Shown: positions 44,224 through 53,119 of the stretch, piece after piece | Numbering within the stretch: the stretch's first letter is position 1 | Layout: every line of letters starts with the position of its first letter | Assembly: GCF_007827465.1 (NCBI RefSeq) | Contig: NZ_VISL01000001.1 | Span: forward strand, 1,102,501 to 1,166,500 | Source of the DNA: Dokdonia sp. Hel_I_53 | GTDB taxonomy: Bacteria > Bacteroidota > Bacteroidia > Flavobacteriales > Flavobacteriaceae | Direction of reading: 5' to 3' | Length of the DNA: 64,000 nt | Program-made: the position numbers and the translations under genes | Notes under the pieces: model-generated | Databases searched by the model: none | What the model saw: the letters and a program-made list of their open reading frames with translations, nothing else | What the model was told of the DNA's origin: nothing

Positions 44224-46140
44224 ATGAATTATCTATCTGTCGAGCAAGTTTCAAAATCATTTGGAGAGCGTGTGCTTTTTAAAAATATTTCCTTTGGGAT
44301 CAATAAAGATCAAAAAATAGGTTTTGTAGCAAAAAACGGTTCTGGAAAAACCTCGTTACTTAATATTATTGCTGGCCTGGAAGCTCCAGATGATGGTCAA
44401 GTGGTAAGCAGAAAAGGAATAACCATTTCATTTTTACCACAAGAACCAGACCTCGATCCTACACTATCTGTAGAGGAAACCATCTTTGCAGGAGACAACC
44501 CAATTCTCAAAACGATTGCAAATTATGAGAAGGCATTGCTTCATATGGAAGATGCAGATGCATACCAAAAAGCCTTTGATGCGATGGAGGCTGCTCAAGC
44601 TTGGGATTTTGAAACAAAATATAAACAAATCCTTTTCAAGCTTAAGTTAGATGATATGGATCGTAAAGTAGAACTACTAAGTGGAGGGCAAAAAAAACGT
44701 CTTGCGCTTGCACAAATGATGCTCACTAATCCAGATCTTGCCATTCTAGATGAGCCCACTAACCACTTAGACCTTGAGATGATTGAGTGGCTGGAAGATT
44801 ACTTTCGCACGGAGAACATCACACTTTTTATGGTCACTCACGATCGTTATTTTCTAGAAAATGTATGTAACGAAATTGTAGAGCTAGAAGATGGGGTTCT
44901 TTATAACTACAAAGGGAATTATGCGTATTACTTAGAAAATAAAGAAGCTCGCATCGCTACGTTTGAGACTGAAACGGGTAAAGCAAAGCAACTTTACAAA
45001 AAAGAATTAGAATGGATGCGTCGCCAGCCTAAAGCACGTACCACAAAATCTAAGTCTCGCATAGATGATTTTGCAGAGATTAAAGATAGAGCACATAAAC
45101 GACGTAATGACAATACAGTTGAGCTTGAGATCAATATGGAACGCATGGGAAGTAAAATTCTAGAGTTCCATAAAATAAGTAAATCTTACGGTGATTTACA
45201 GCTTTTAAATCAGTTTGAATATGTATTTAAAACTGGTGAACGCATTGGTATTATAGGTAAAAATGGCACTGGAAAAACCACCTTTTTAAATATAATGACT
45301 GGAGCAATAGCTCCAGATGCTGGAAAAGTAGTTGTAGGAGAAACTATAAAGTTTGGCTATTACACTCAGAAAGGGATTACTATAAAGGAAGGCCAGAAAG
45401 TCATTGATGTGATTAAAGAATTTGGTGATCATATTCCTTTAAAAAAGGGACGCACTATCTCTGCTGGACAATTATTAGAGCGTTTCCTGTTTGACCGTAA
45501 AAAGCAATATGATTATGTAGAAAAACTAAGCGGTGGGGAGCGTAAACGCTTGTATCTCTGCACTATTTTTATACAAAACCCTAACTTTTTAATACTTGAT
45601 GAACCTACAAATGATCTAGACGTGGTCACTCTTAATGTGCTAGAACAATTTTTATTAGATTTTCCTGGTTGCTTAGTGGTAGTGTCTCACGATCGCTACT
45701 TTATGGATAAAATTGTAGACCACCTATTTGTATTTAAGGGAGATGCTGTGGTTGAAGATTTTCCTGGAAATTACAGTGACTTTAGAGCCTATGAAGGAAA
45801 TCTTGATTTCGCAAAAAGTGGAGAAAATAAAGTTGCTACTGCAATTTTAAATAACACTACAAAAAAAGAAGATCAGCAAGAAGTGACCGTTGCAAAAAAT
45901 TGGAAAGAAAAACAGCATGCAGGAGCACTTACTTATAATGAACAAAAAGAACACGTAAAACTAGAAAGAGAGATCGCAAAACTAGAACGTGAAAAAGAAG
46001 ATAAACAAAAAGACTTTTTAAATCCTGATCTCACTCAAGACCAGATCACTGAAAAAAGTATCAAACTTCAAAAAATCATTGATGCCATAGAAGAAAAGGA
46101 AGAACGTTGGTTTGAATTGAGCGCAAAAGCAGAAGGTTAA
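44224..46140 (+). CDS. ABC-F family ATPase (Uup-like)
   Basis: A 638-residue soluble protein with two ABC domains and no membrane helices. ABC-F proteins act on the ribosome; Uup types also influence DNA stability. Walker A motifs are VAKNGSGKTSLLN and IGKNGTGKTTFLN, signatures LSGGQKKRLALAQ and LSGGERKRLYL, and Walker B LAILDEPTNHLDL and LILDEPTNDLDV. The linker contains EWMRRQPKARTTKSKSRIDDF. The C-terminal 80 residues form a charged coiled coil (KLEREIAKLEREKEDKQKDFL), the Uup-type C-domain. Confidence 0.95.
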   Translation: MNYLSVEQVSKSFGERVLFKNISFGINKDQKIGFVAKNGSGKTSLLNIIAGLEAPDDGQVVSRKGITISFLPQEPDLDPTLSVEETIFAGDNPILKTIANYEKALLHMEDADAYQKAFDAMEAAQAWDFETKYKQILFKLKLDDMDRKVELLSGGQKKRLALAQMMLTNPDLAILDEPTNHLDLEMIEWLEDYFRTENITLFMVTHDRYFLENVCNEIVELEDGVLYNYKGNYAYYLENKEARIATFETETGKAKQLYKKELEWMRRQPKARTTKSKSRIDDFAEIKDRAHKRRNDNTVELEINMERMGSKILEFHKISKSYGDLQLLNQFEYVFKTGERIGIIGKNGTGKTTFLNIMTGAIAPDAGKVVVGETIKFGYYTQKGITIKEGQKVIDVIKEFGDHIPLKKGRTISAGQLLERFLFDRKKQYDYVEKLSGGERKRLYLCTIFIQNPNFLILDEPTNDLDVVTLNVLEQFLLDFPGCLVVVSHDRYFMDKIVDHLFVFKGDAVVEDFPGNYSDFRAYEGNLDFAKSGENKVATAILNNTTKKEDQQEVTVAKNWKEKQHAGALTYNEQKEHVKLEREIAKLEREKEDKQKDFLNPDLTQDQITEKSIKLQKIIDAIEEKEERWFELSAKAEG

Positions 46141-46157
46141 AAATAATTTAGCACACC

Positions 46158-46937
46158 GTGATAAGAGATTTACATACCGTCATCGCATACTTAAAATGGC
46201 TACCTAAGACCTTCCATCTTCATGGCATACACAGCCCATTTATTTTTAATCTTGAAAAAAAGGTGTTACGGGGTATCTCAAAAGATTCTATAAAGAGCGA
46301 ACTACTATCTTACCAAAAGAGTCTTTTAAATAATAATAAAACTATTACGGTAAGAGACTACGGTTATGGTTCTAGAGTTTTTAATTCTGAGAAGCGTGCT
46401 GTTAGAAGGATTGTAAAAGTGGCAGGTGCCACTCAAAAGCGACGACTTCTTTTACAACGCTTAGTTCACCATTTTAGACCTAGTGAAACTTTAGAACTAG
46501 GTACCTCACTAGGTCTCGCTACAACGGCCTTAGCTATAGAAAACAAGAGTATCGTAACTAGTATAGAAGGTTGTAGAGAAACCGCTGCAGAGGCTCAAAA
46601 AAATATACGTACGGGGCCTTATCAAAATGTTACAATCATTTGTGACACTTTTGAAAACGGAATTAAAAGTTTAAATCACAAGACCTTTGACCTTATTTAC
46701 TTTGATGGAAATCATTCTAAGAAAGCCACGCTAGCTTATTTTCAAAAATTATTACCTACGGTCAATAAGAAGACTGTGTGGATATTTGACGACATACACT
46801 GGTCACCAGGTATGACACAAGCGTGGGAAGAAATAAAAGGAAACAAAAATGTTACTGCTACAGTTGATTGTTTTTGGTTTGGAATGGTGTTTTTTAGACC
46901 AGAACAAGCAAAAGAAGACTTTTATATCAGATTGTAA
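46158..46937 (+). CDS. Class I SAM-dependent methyltransferase
   Basis: A 259-residue soluble enzyme with an O-methyltransferase-like SAM fold. Motif I is TLELGTSLGLATTALAIENK, followed by VTSIEGCRETAAEAQKNI, and FDLIYFDGNHSKKATLAYFQKLLP is the motif after the acidic loop. The start is GTG 46158, 17 bases after the ABC-F stop, so it is probably co-transcribed. The first 70 residues are basic and unusual for this family. Substrate unknown. Confidence 0.85.
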   Translation: MIRDLHTVIAYLKWLPKTFHLHGIHSPFIFNLEKKVLRGISKDSIKSELLSYQKSLLNNNKTITVRDYGYGSRVFNSEKRAVRRIVKVAGATQKRRLLLQRLVHHFRPSETLELGTSLGLATTALAIENKSIVTSIEGCRETAAEAQKNIRTGPYQNVTIICDTFENGIKSLNHKTFDLIYFDGNHSKKATLAYFQKLLPTVNKKTVWIFDDIHWSPGMTQAWEEIKGNKNVTATVDCFWFGMVFFRPEQAKEDFYIRL

Positions 46938-47044
46938 CAGAATTTACCAAAGCGTAACTAAGCTTTATGATGAAAAACAACCAAAATACACTACCAGATT
47001 AATTCTTTTCTTGGAAATATGCTTTCGCAAAAGCGTACAACACA

Positions 47045-48355
47045 CTATTCTATAATTCTTATTTTTTCTTGTCTACCTGAAACATACCTAAAGCCTTGCT
47101 CACCCCAAAAACCAGCTTCTTCCAGCATAATCCGGATGTCTTTTTTCCATTCTGGAATATTAACAGTAGTATTTAATTCTATCGCATAAGCAGTATTCTC
47201 AAAGAGTGGATAATCTCCTGTTCCAGGAACACCATCTTGTGAATCCCACATCCCAATAGTGGACCCTGCTGCATGCCCATACAATCCAAGAGGGTGCGTG
47301 TAAATAGAAGGTACTAATCCTTCTGAGCGACCTTCTTTAAGAGATTTTAGTAAGATCTCATTCCCTGTGTTCCCTGTCTTAAAATTACTCGTTAAAATAT
47401 CTTGTACACGATTTCCTTTTTTAAATGCCGCCTCTAAAAAATCTGGAATCTCAGACTCGCCTTCTTTTAATACATACGCGTGTTGCTGGCAATCTGTATT
47501 AAGGCGCAAGTAGGTAATTCCAAAATCGCAATGAAGTAAATCACCTTTTTGGATAATCTTACCTTCTGGTCTGTTTGAAAAAGATACTATGTGGCTTTCT
47601 AGTTGCTCGTTTGATCTTTGTATATCTACTGTTGGGTGAAACCATGTTTCTAGCCCCATATCTGTTACACGCTGTCGGAGATACCAAACTACATCATCTG
47701 TTGTCGTAATACCTGGAGTGACCACTTTACTACTAAAAGCATCTTCTATGATTTGATGAGTAATATCTACTAATTGCTCAAAATATTTAACTTCTAAGGC
47801 TGTGCGAGTTTCTAGCCAACCCACAGCCAGTTTCTCTGCAGATACTATTTTTTCCTTTTGCTTATCTGATAGCCTTTCTATAAACTCATTATAATCTGTA
47901 CGAACAATCCCGTCTGCAAGACCGTAATTTTTAGAAAAGTTAAGGCCAATTTTTTTAGGGTTCCGATTTTCTATAATATTTAAAAGAGCCTGCCATTGGT
48001 CTGGCTGCTTCTCTTTATCCCAAGCTGAAAGTATACTTTTACCTACATTGTATCTAGCAACTGCAAGCTTTTCAATAGTGCCAGCTTCTTGATCTCTGTA
48101 AAAAACAAGGATGGTTCTTCTACGAGCATTAAGCCAAGTAGATGGTAACATTGTTTTTAATACAGGATCCTCATTATACTCTCTGGAGATCACCACCCAC
48201 ATATCTATATCTGATCTATCCATAAGGATTGGGAGAAGGTTATTAAAACGGTCTTCAAGAATGGAATCTACCACTTGAGCACGTTGTCTTTCTGGTAGGA
48301 CTTGGCTATTTAGTAGATAAAATGGAATACAGGCAATGACTAAAATGAATTTCAT
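47045..48355 (-). CDS. Secreted M24-family metallopeptidase (Xaa-Pro peptidase-like)
   Basis: A 436-residue protein with a short signal peptide (MKFILVIACIPFYLLNSQVLPERQRAQ). A creatinase-like N-domain (about 30-200) is followed by the pita-bread catalytic domain. Metal-ligand motifs are DLLHCDFGITYL (Asp), GLVPSIYTHPLGLYGHAAGSTIGMWD (His), and TAYAIELNTTVNIPEW (Glu). It is probably an aminopeptidase P relative acting in the periplasm. It is bordered by two minus-strand terminators and stands alone. Confidence 0.9.
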   Translation of the reverse strand: MKFILVIACIPFYLLNSQVLPERQRAQVVDSILEDRFNNLLPILMDRSDIDMWVVISREYNEDPVLKTMLPSTWLNARRRTILVFYRDQEAGTIEKLAVARYNVGKSILSAWDKEKQPDQWQALLNIIENRNPKKIGLNFSKNYGLADGIVRTDYNEFIERLSDKQKEKIVSAEKLAVGWLETRTALEVKYFEQLVDITHQIIEDAFSSKVVTPGITTTDDVVWYLRQRVTDMGLETWFHPTVDIQRSNEQLESHIVSFSNRPEGKIIQKGDLLHCDFGITYLRLNTDCQQHAYVLKEGESEIPDFLEAAFKKGNRVQDILTSNFKTGNTGNEILLKSLKEGRSEGLVPSIYTHPLGLYGHAAGSTIGMWDSQDGVPGTGDYPLFENTAYAIELNTTVNIPEWKKDIRIMLEEAGFWGEQGFRYVSGRQEKIRIIE

Positions 48356-48390
48356 AGTGAAGTTTTAATTCTCTTTAAAAATAAGATAAA

Positions 48391-48425
48391 AAAAATGAGC
48401 ATCAGATAAGATGCTCATTTTATAT
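48391..48425 (-). terminator. Terminator of basic secreted protein gene
   Basis: AAAATGAGCATC and GATGCTCATTTT form a perfect 12-bp stem, about 10 bases past the stop at 48435. Confidence 0.88.
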
Positions 48426-48434
48426 TTTTAGAAA

Positions 48435-48911
48435 CTATTCGTTCTTTTTTTTCTTTTTACGTTTTTTTCGCTTTTCTTTTTCGTATTTTTTTGACTCTTT
48501 ACCAGATTCCTCTTCAATCATTATACGTTGTACTTGTTCTTCATTGAGAATACTACCAAGTGAACTTTTTAGCTTCTTCTTTTCGGCTTCGACTCCTTTT
48601 CTTTTTTCCTCTACAGGCATTTCTTTATCAAAACCTATAGCGATAAGTGACGAATAATAATCCTTAAGGTAATTTTTAAGTACTTCTTTTGTAAAAACAT
48701 CAACACCTAATAAAGTTGCATACATCTCCCCTTTTTCGGAACTAAGAATATTAGCATCTGGCTTTTCTGGCTCATATGCCGCTTGATTTCCGCCTGCTCT
48801 AGGGACCGAACTTCGGCCTCTTCCACTATTTCCATAAGGACTGCCGTACCCTCGTTGTGCTTGAACAGAGAAACAAGTGAATAGTACTAATAAAATAAAT
48901 ATGTGTTTCAT
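48435..48911 (-). CDS. Secreted basic hypothetical protein
   Basis: A 158-residue protein with signal peptide MKHIFILLVLFTCFSVQA. A Gly/Arg/Ser-rich low-complexity stretch (QRGYGSPYGNSGRGRSSVPRAGG) is followed by a helical region (EVLKNYLKDYYSSLIAIGFDKEMPVEEKRKGVEAEKKKLKSSLGSILNEEQVQRIMIEEE), and the end is extremely basic (KEKRKKRKKKKKNE). It slightly resembles CpxP/Spy-like periplasmic proteins in its helix pattern, but no LTxxQ motif is clear. Function unknown. Confidence 0.72.
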   Translation of the reverse strand: MKHIFILLVLFTCFSVQAQRGYGSPYGNSGRGRSSVPRAGGNQAAYEPEKPDANILSSEKGEMYATLLGVDVFTKEVLKNYLKDYYSSLIAIGFDKEMPVEEKRKGVEAEKKKLKSSLGSILNEEQVQRIMIEEESGKESKKYEKEKRKKRKKKKKNE

Positions 48912-49112
48912 AATAAATTCTAATGGATTGCAAAAATATGTATTATAATAGAATTACAATCTTCTCAAGAATAATGCCTTAAATAATTATTTTTTTTTGA
49001 AGGTAAATGATTTCAATGATAGTTATGCTAGGCCTACTCTCAAAAGATCAGGCTAATATTGATGCTCAAAGAGCTGTTACAGTTTAGTTTTACTCTTAAA
49101 AAGGTATAATAC

Positions 49113-49126
49113 GCTTTCGCGAAAGC
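49113..49126. repeat. Iterated palindrome copy, intergenic, 20-bp arms
   Basis: Exact core within a perfect 20-bp palindrome (49110-49129), TACGCTTTCGCGAAAGCGTA, between the 48912-49135 gap and the menE stop. Confidence 0.92.
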
Positions 49127-49135
49127 GTACGAAAA

Positions 49136-50236
49136 CTACTTTTCTTTTCCTTCTTGATAATTTTTAAGAGTTTGCCCTCGTTGTATTTTACCCGTATTTG
49201 TACGCTGAAAAGAAGATAATGAAATAACAAGTTTTGGTAATTCGAAAGGTAAAAATTTTGATTTATCTAAAAGATCCTCATCAAATGTGAAAGATTCTTC
49301 TTGTTCTACAAAAAGCACTATACGTTCTCCTAACTTGTCATCAGGTATGCTAGAAATGAAATAAGGAACTGAAATCACAGAAGCAAGTTTATATTCAATT
49401 TGTTCAGGGTATAGCTTTACACCACCACTATTTATTACATTATCTATACGACCTAACCAATTAAATTTTTTATAGGAAAGCACTTCGACCAGATCATTAG
49501 TAATGACAGGGTCTACACTAACAAAAGGTGCTTTAATAACCAAGCAACCACGAGCATCAGCGTTTACCGTAACTTTAGGTAAGACTTTAAATGGTAAAGG
49601 GACTTCTCTATTTTTTTTTGGATTGACACGACGGGCAGCTATGTGCGTCACAGTTTCTGTCATACCATAGGTCTCATACACTTTTACTTTTAACCCTTGA
49701 ACTCTATGGAATAGAGGTGCAGATATTGCTCCACCGCCCACAATAAGCTTTTTTAATAAATGCAATCTCGATAAAGAATTATCTAATTGTAGCGGTGTCA
49801 TGGCGCAAAAGTCATAACGCCTGTATACATTATCTATTGGGTTAGACTTGGGTTGTGTCATGTCAATATGCCAACCTAAAACCATCGCTCTCACGAGCAT
49901 CATCTTTCCTGCTATGTAGTGAACAGGAAGACATAAAAGCGCTTTTGTTTTCTCTGGCAGACCAAAATAGGCACCTGTTGCTTTTGCGCTATGTACCATA
50001 TGGATTTTAAAAATCTTTATTGATTTTGGAGCACCTGTAGATCCAGACGTCTGTGCAAATACATATTTTTTATCATCAAGCCACTCTAATATAAACTCTC
50101 CCACAGATTGCTCGTAGGGTTCACCTTCTTTTATAAACTCATAAGCATGATTTTTAAGAGAGGCAATTGTATAAGAATGACCGTTAAGCTTAAACTTAGG
50201 ATGTACCCTCACATATTTGTCTGATAATTCAACCAT
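49136..50236 (-). CDS. menE: o-Succinylbenzoate-CoA ligase
   Basis: An acyl-CoA synthetase of menaquinone synthesis that activates o-succinylbenzoate. It has 366 residues, a compact member of the AMP-forming (ANL) family. The P-loop is FAQTSGSTGAPKSIKI; ETYGMTETVTHIA, GRIDNVINSGGVKLYPEQIE and GKIQRG are the A-motifs, with the catalytic Lys in the last. The same-strand order is menC, CPBP protease gene, menE; the CPBP gene starts immediately after menC. Confidence 0.94.
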   Translation of the reverse strand: MVELSDKYVRVHPKFKLNGHSYTIASLKNHAYEFIKEGEPYEQSVGEFILEWLDDKKYVFAQTSGSTGAPKSIKIFKIHMVHSAKATGAYFGLPEKTKALLCLPVHYIAGKMMLVRAMVLGWHIDMTQPKSNPIDNVYRRYDFCAMTPLQLDNSLSRLHLLKKLIVGGGAISAPLFHRVQGLKVKVYETYGMTETVTHIAARRVNPKKNREVPLPFKVLPKVTVNADARGCLVIKAPFVSVDPVITNDLVEVLSYKKFNWLGRIDNVINSGGVKLYPEQIEYKLASVISVPYFISSIPDDKLGERIVLFVEQEESFTFDEDLLDKSKFLPFELPKLVISLSSFQRTNTGKIQRGQTLKNYQEGKEK

Positions 50237-50293
50237 ATTTATGAAAGTAGCTTACCCATGTAAATTATGTGTTAGTTTACTATGATGCTTCTA

Positions 50294-51220
50294 TTAAACT
50301 TGAGAATCATTTGTAATAGCAAGTGGAGGTGACACTTTTCCTGTAAGTTTTTCTTTCCAGTTACTCCACTTATATTTTTTTGCTAGAATTAATAAGAAGA
50401 TAGGATATATTATTAATACTGGAAGTACCAGTTCTCCGCCAGTTGTTTCTGAAGCTACAGATTTAAAAAGTGCATCTGTTTGCAAAGCAGAATACTCAAA
50501 CGTCAATAATGTAGCTGCAAGAAAATTATTTCCAAAGTGAAATCCTAAAGCCAGTTCTAAACCATCGTCCATCAAAGTCATTATACCTAGCAATAAACCC
50601 GTCCCAATATAAAACACCATAGTTATTGGACCTAACGCAGCAACCTCAGGGTTTGCAAAGTGAAATATCCCAAATAGAAATGAGGTTAACAATAATGGGA
50701 ACCACTTGTTTCTTACCATTATTCCAACTTGCTGCATTACGTAACCTCTAAATAACCACTCTTCTAAACCTATTTGAAATGGAAATAGAATTAACCCTAT
50801 GATCACAAGCGTTATAAATTTCCCAGCATCAAATTGAAGGATGTAATCTTCTGGAGTAAAATAATAGATAACAGCAAAGCTCCCTACCGTATACACGAAC
50901 ACCATCATAAAACTAAAAAATATTCTCCCCCAATCTATTTTTTTTCTAGCTGTAGTAAGTGTTAATATACTTCTTTTATGCAATGCCCAAACTAATAAAA
51001 ATAATAAACCAAGAATAGGAACGAATACCGCGAGATTGAATGCTAAAAATAAATTCTTAGAAGGAAATAGCTGCATCATATCATCCATAGCCTTCTCAGT
51101 ATCCATATCTGTAAAAATAAAAAACAATAAATTGAGAATAAAAATTCCCATTGTCATTATAGTAATGAGGATAAACTTCCAAGTTTCATTTTCACCTTTG
51201 TACGCTTGTTCTATAAACAT
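50294..51220 (-). CDS. CPBP-family intramembrane metalloprotease
   Basis: A 308-residue membrane protein with about eight helices. The family motifs are LEEWLFRGYVMQQ (EExxxR), FGIFHFANPEVAA (FxxxH) and ALGFHFGNNFLAATLL (HxxxN). It lies between menC (directly adjacent, stop next to start) and menE (57 bases), so it is probably transcribed with the menaquinone genes. No known role of CPBP proteins in that pathway is established. Confidence 0.92.
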   Translation of the reverse strand: MFIEQAYKGENETWKFILITIMTMGIFILNLLFFIFTDMDTEKAMDDMMQLFPSKNLFLAFNLAVFVPILGLLFLLVWALHKRSILTLTTARKKIDWGRIFFSFMMVFVYTVGSFAVIYYFTPEDYILQFDAGKFITLVIIGLILFPFQIGLEEWLFRGYVMQQVGIMVRNKWFPLLLTSFLFGIFHFANPEVAALGPITMVFYIGTGLLLGIMTLMDDGLELALGFHFGNNFLAATLLTFEYSALQTDALFKSVASETTGGELVLPVLIIYPIFLLILAKKYKWSNWKEKLTGKVSPPLAITNDSQV

Positions 51221-52261
51221 CTAATTAAATTTAAAATCCCAATGCATTTTAGGATTGATTTGTAATGTACCATTTTTTACTTCAAGTGGTGAAGTGATAT
51301 TATTTGTAAATAGACTTCCGGTTCCCAGACCTTGCGGGCCTTTTGCTTTTAGTTTATAAGTCCATTGAGCTATGGCGTTAAGTCCTATATTACTTTCTAA
51401 AGCAGAGGTGATCCACCAACCTATGTTTTCTGTCTCTGCAATATCTATCCACTGCTCACTCCCTCTAAAACCACCTATAAAACTTGGTTTAAGTATAATG
51501 TATTGGGGATTGATAGTTTGTAGAAGCAAACGCTTTTTTGTTACATCAACAACACCAATAAGTTCTTCATCAAGAGCAATAGGTACTGGTGTCGTAGCAC
51601 AAAGCTCACCCATTTCTTCCCAGTGATTTACCGCTATGGGTTGTTCAATTGAATGAATATCTAAAGTGGCTAATTGTGAAAGGACTTCTTTTGCTTTCGC
51701 GAAAGCAAAACCGCCATTTGCATCTACTCGTAAGGTAATGGCATCTTTATCAAATTGATTTCTAATAGAGGAAAGTAATTTGAATTCTTCATTAAAATCA
51801 ATCGCTCCAATTTTCATTTTAATACAATTAAAACCAGCCTCTAGTTTTTCATGTATCTGGTCTTTCATAAACTGCTCATCCCCCATCCAAACCAAACCAT
51901 TTATTTGGATAATACCTTGGGCTTCTGTAAATTGTGATGAAAAAAGCGTAAACGGATCTGAACCTCTTAAGGATAAAAAAGCCATCTCTACGCCTGCTTG
52001 GATACTAGGGTATTCTATAAGAGCCTCCCACAGGAATTCTGGTCCTTTGTGGATGTTTGCACACGTCCACTTTAATTTTTCCTCATAATCTGGTCTATCA
52101 TCATAACTAAGCCCTCTCAAAATCCCGCACTCTCCAACCCCCACACTTTCTGAGTTTTTTATGATTAAGTACCAAGTCTCTTTAGTACGTAATATACCTC
52201 GAGAAGTACCGCTAGGAGATTTAAAATTTAGAATATATTTCTTGTATTGAGCCTCTACCAT
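51221..52261 (-). CDS. menC: o-Succinylbenzoate synthase
   Basis: An enolase-superfamily enzyme dehydrating SHCHC to o-succinylbenzoate in menaquinone synthesis. I start it at ATG 52261 (MVEAQYKKYILNFKSPSGTSRG), 346 residues; the longer frame from 52297 adds 12 residues (MFFLHLPYDMHF) with no family support. Metal and catalytic motifs are CIKMKIGAID (KxK), LRVDANGGF, SIEQPI, VPIALDEELIG and YIILKPSFIGGF. Palindrome 51693-51706 encodes AFAKA. Confidence 0.93.
   Translation of the reverse strand: MVEAQYKKYILNFKSPSGTSRGILRTKETWYLIIKNSESVGVGECGILRGLSYDDRPDYEEKLKWTCANIHKGPEFLWEALIEYPSIQAGVEMAFLSLRGSDPFTLFSSQFTEAQGIIQINGLVWMGDEQFMKDQIHEKLEAGFNCIKMKIGAIDFNEEFKLLSSIRNQFDKDAITLRVDANGGFAFAKAKEVLSQLATLDIHSIEQPIAVNHWEEMGELCATTPVPIALDEELIGVVDVTKKRLLLQTINPQYIILKPSFIGGFRGSEQWIDIAETENIGWWITSALESNIGLNAIAQWTYKLKAKGPQGLGTGSLFTNNITSPLEVKNGTLQINPKMHWDFKFN
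51693..51706. repeat. Iterated palindrome copy, coding
   Basis: Exact GCTTTCGCGAAAGC in menC, read as AFAKA. Confidence 0.9.
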
Positions 52262-52558
52262 AAAGTGCATATCGTATGGTAAATGTAGGAAAAACACTCA
52301 TTTTAATAAGGCTACATATATTATAAATACTTCATAATTTTTCTAAAAAAACTTGAGTTACTTGTTTAGAATATGCTTTTTGGGCAGACCATTTTCGAAG
52401 TTAAATAGAAGTGACGTTATAATTCTCACTTTTCAGTCAAAATAAGACCCTGTTTTTCAGGTAATTAATGAAAAAATAATTAATCTCCAAGTTTTTAATT
52501 TAAAAATTTTTTATTATCAAAAAAAATATTAAGTTTAATAGACTCAAAAATCATTGCT
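52262..52558. other. Non-coding gap between menC and yqgE
   Basis: About 300 very A/T-rich bases between divergent genes. I find no convincing TAnnTTTG box, RNA gene or ORF here. Confidence 0.5.
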
Positions 52559-53119
52559 ATGATACTAACACCAACCAAAGGTCACTTATTGATAGCAGAA
52601 CCATCTGTTCTAGGAGATGTTTCATTTAATAGGTCTGTCATATTATTAGCAAATCATAATAAGGAAGGATCTGTAGGCTTTATTCTAAACAAGCCTTTAG
52701 ATGTAACTTTATGTGATTTAATTGAAGGTGTCGATTCTTGTGATATACCTATTTATAATGGAGGTCCTGTAGAGCAGGATAATATTTATTTTATCCATAC
52801 GGTTCCAGAATTACTAGAAGGAAGTCAGGAAATTTCTAGCGGTATTTATTGGGGTGGTGATTTTGAAAAAGCTATTGATCTTATTTTAAATAAGAAAATA
52901 AGTACTGACTCTATCAAATTTTTCCTAGGCTATAGTGGCTGGGCTAGTCATCAATTAGAGGAGGAGCTCGAAGAGCACACTTGGGTTATACAGAAAAACA
53001 CCTCTCAGGTTGAGCTACTTAAAGTAAATGATCAAGCTTTCTGGAGAGATAAGATCATAGAATTAGGTGGCTCTTACCCAATTTGGTCTAACGCCCCAGA
53101 AAATCCGCAATACAACTAA
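52559..53119 (+). CDS. YqgE/AlgH-family protein
   Basis: A 186-residue cytoplasmic protein of the conserved YqgE/AlgH family (DUF179). MILTPTKGHLLIAEPSVLGDVSFNRSVILLANHNKEGSVGFILNKPL, YNGGPVEQDNIYFIHTV and FFLGYSGWASHQLEEELEEHTWV are the family blocks. The biochemical role is unknown. It often sits near redox or Holliday-junction genes in proteobacteria, but here it faces an aminotransferase gene. The stop overlaps the convergent gene by four bases. Confidence 0.95.
   Translation: MILTPTKGHLLIAEPSVLGDVSFNRSVILLANHNKEGSVGFILNKPLDVTLCDLIEGVDSCDIPIYNGGPVEQDNIYFIHTVPELLEGSQEISSGIYWGGDFEKAIDLILNKKISTDSIKFFLGYSGWASHQLEEELEEHTWVIQKNTSQVELLKVNDQAFWRDKIIELGGSYPIWSNAPENPQYN

Noticed and set aside
49008..49088. 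A 26-codon ORF in the gap before menE
   Set aside because: No promoter, conservation evidence or meaningful sequence; likely chance in A/T-rich DNA.
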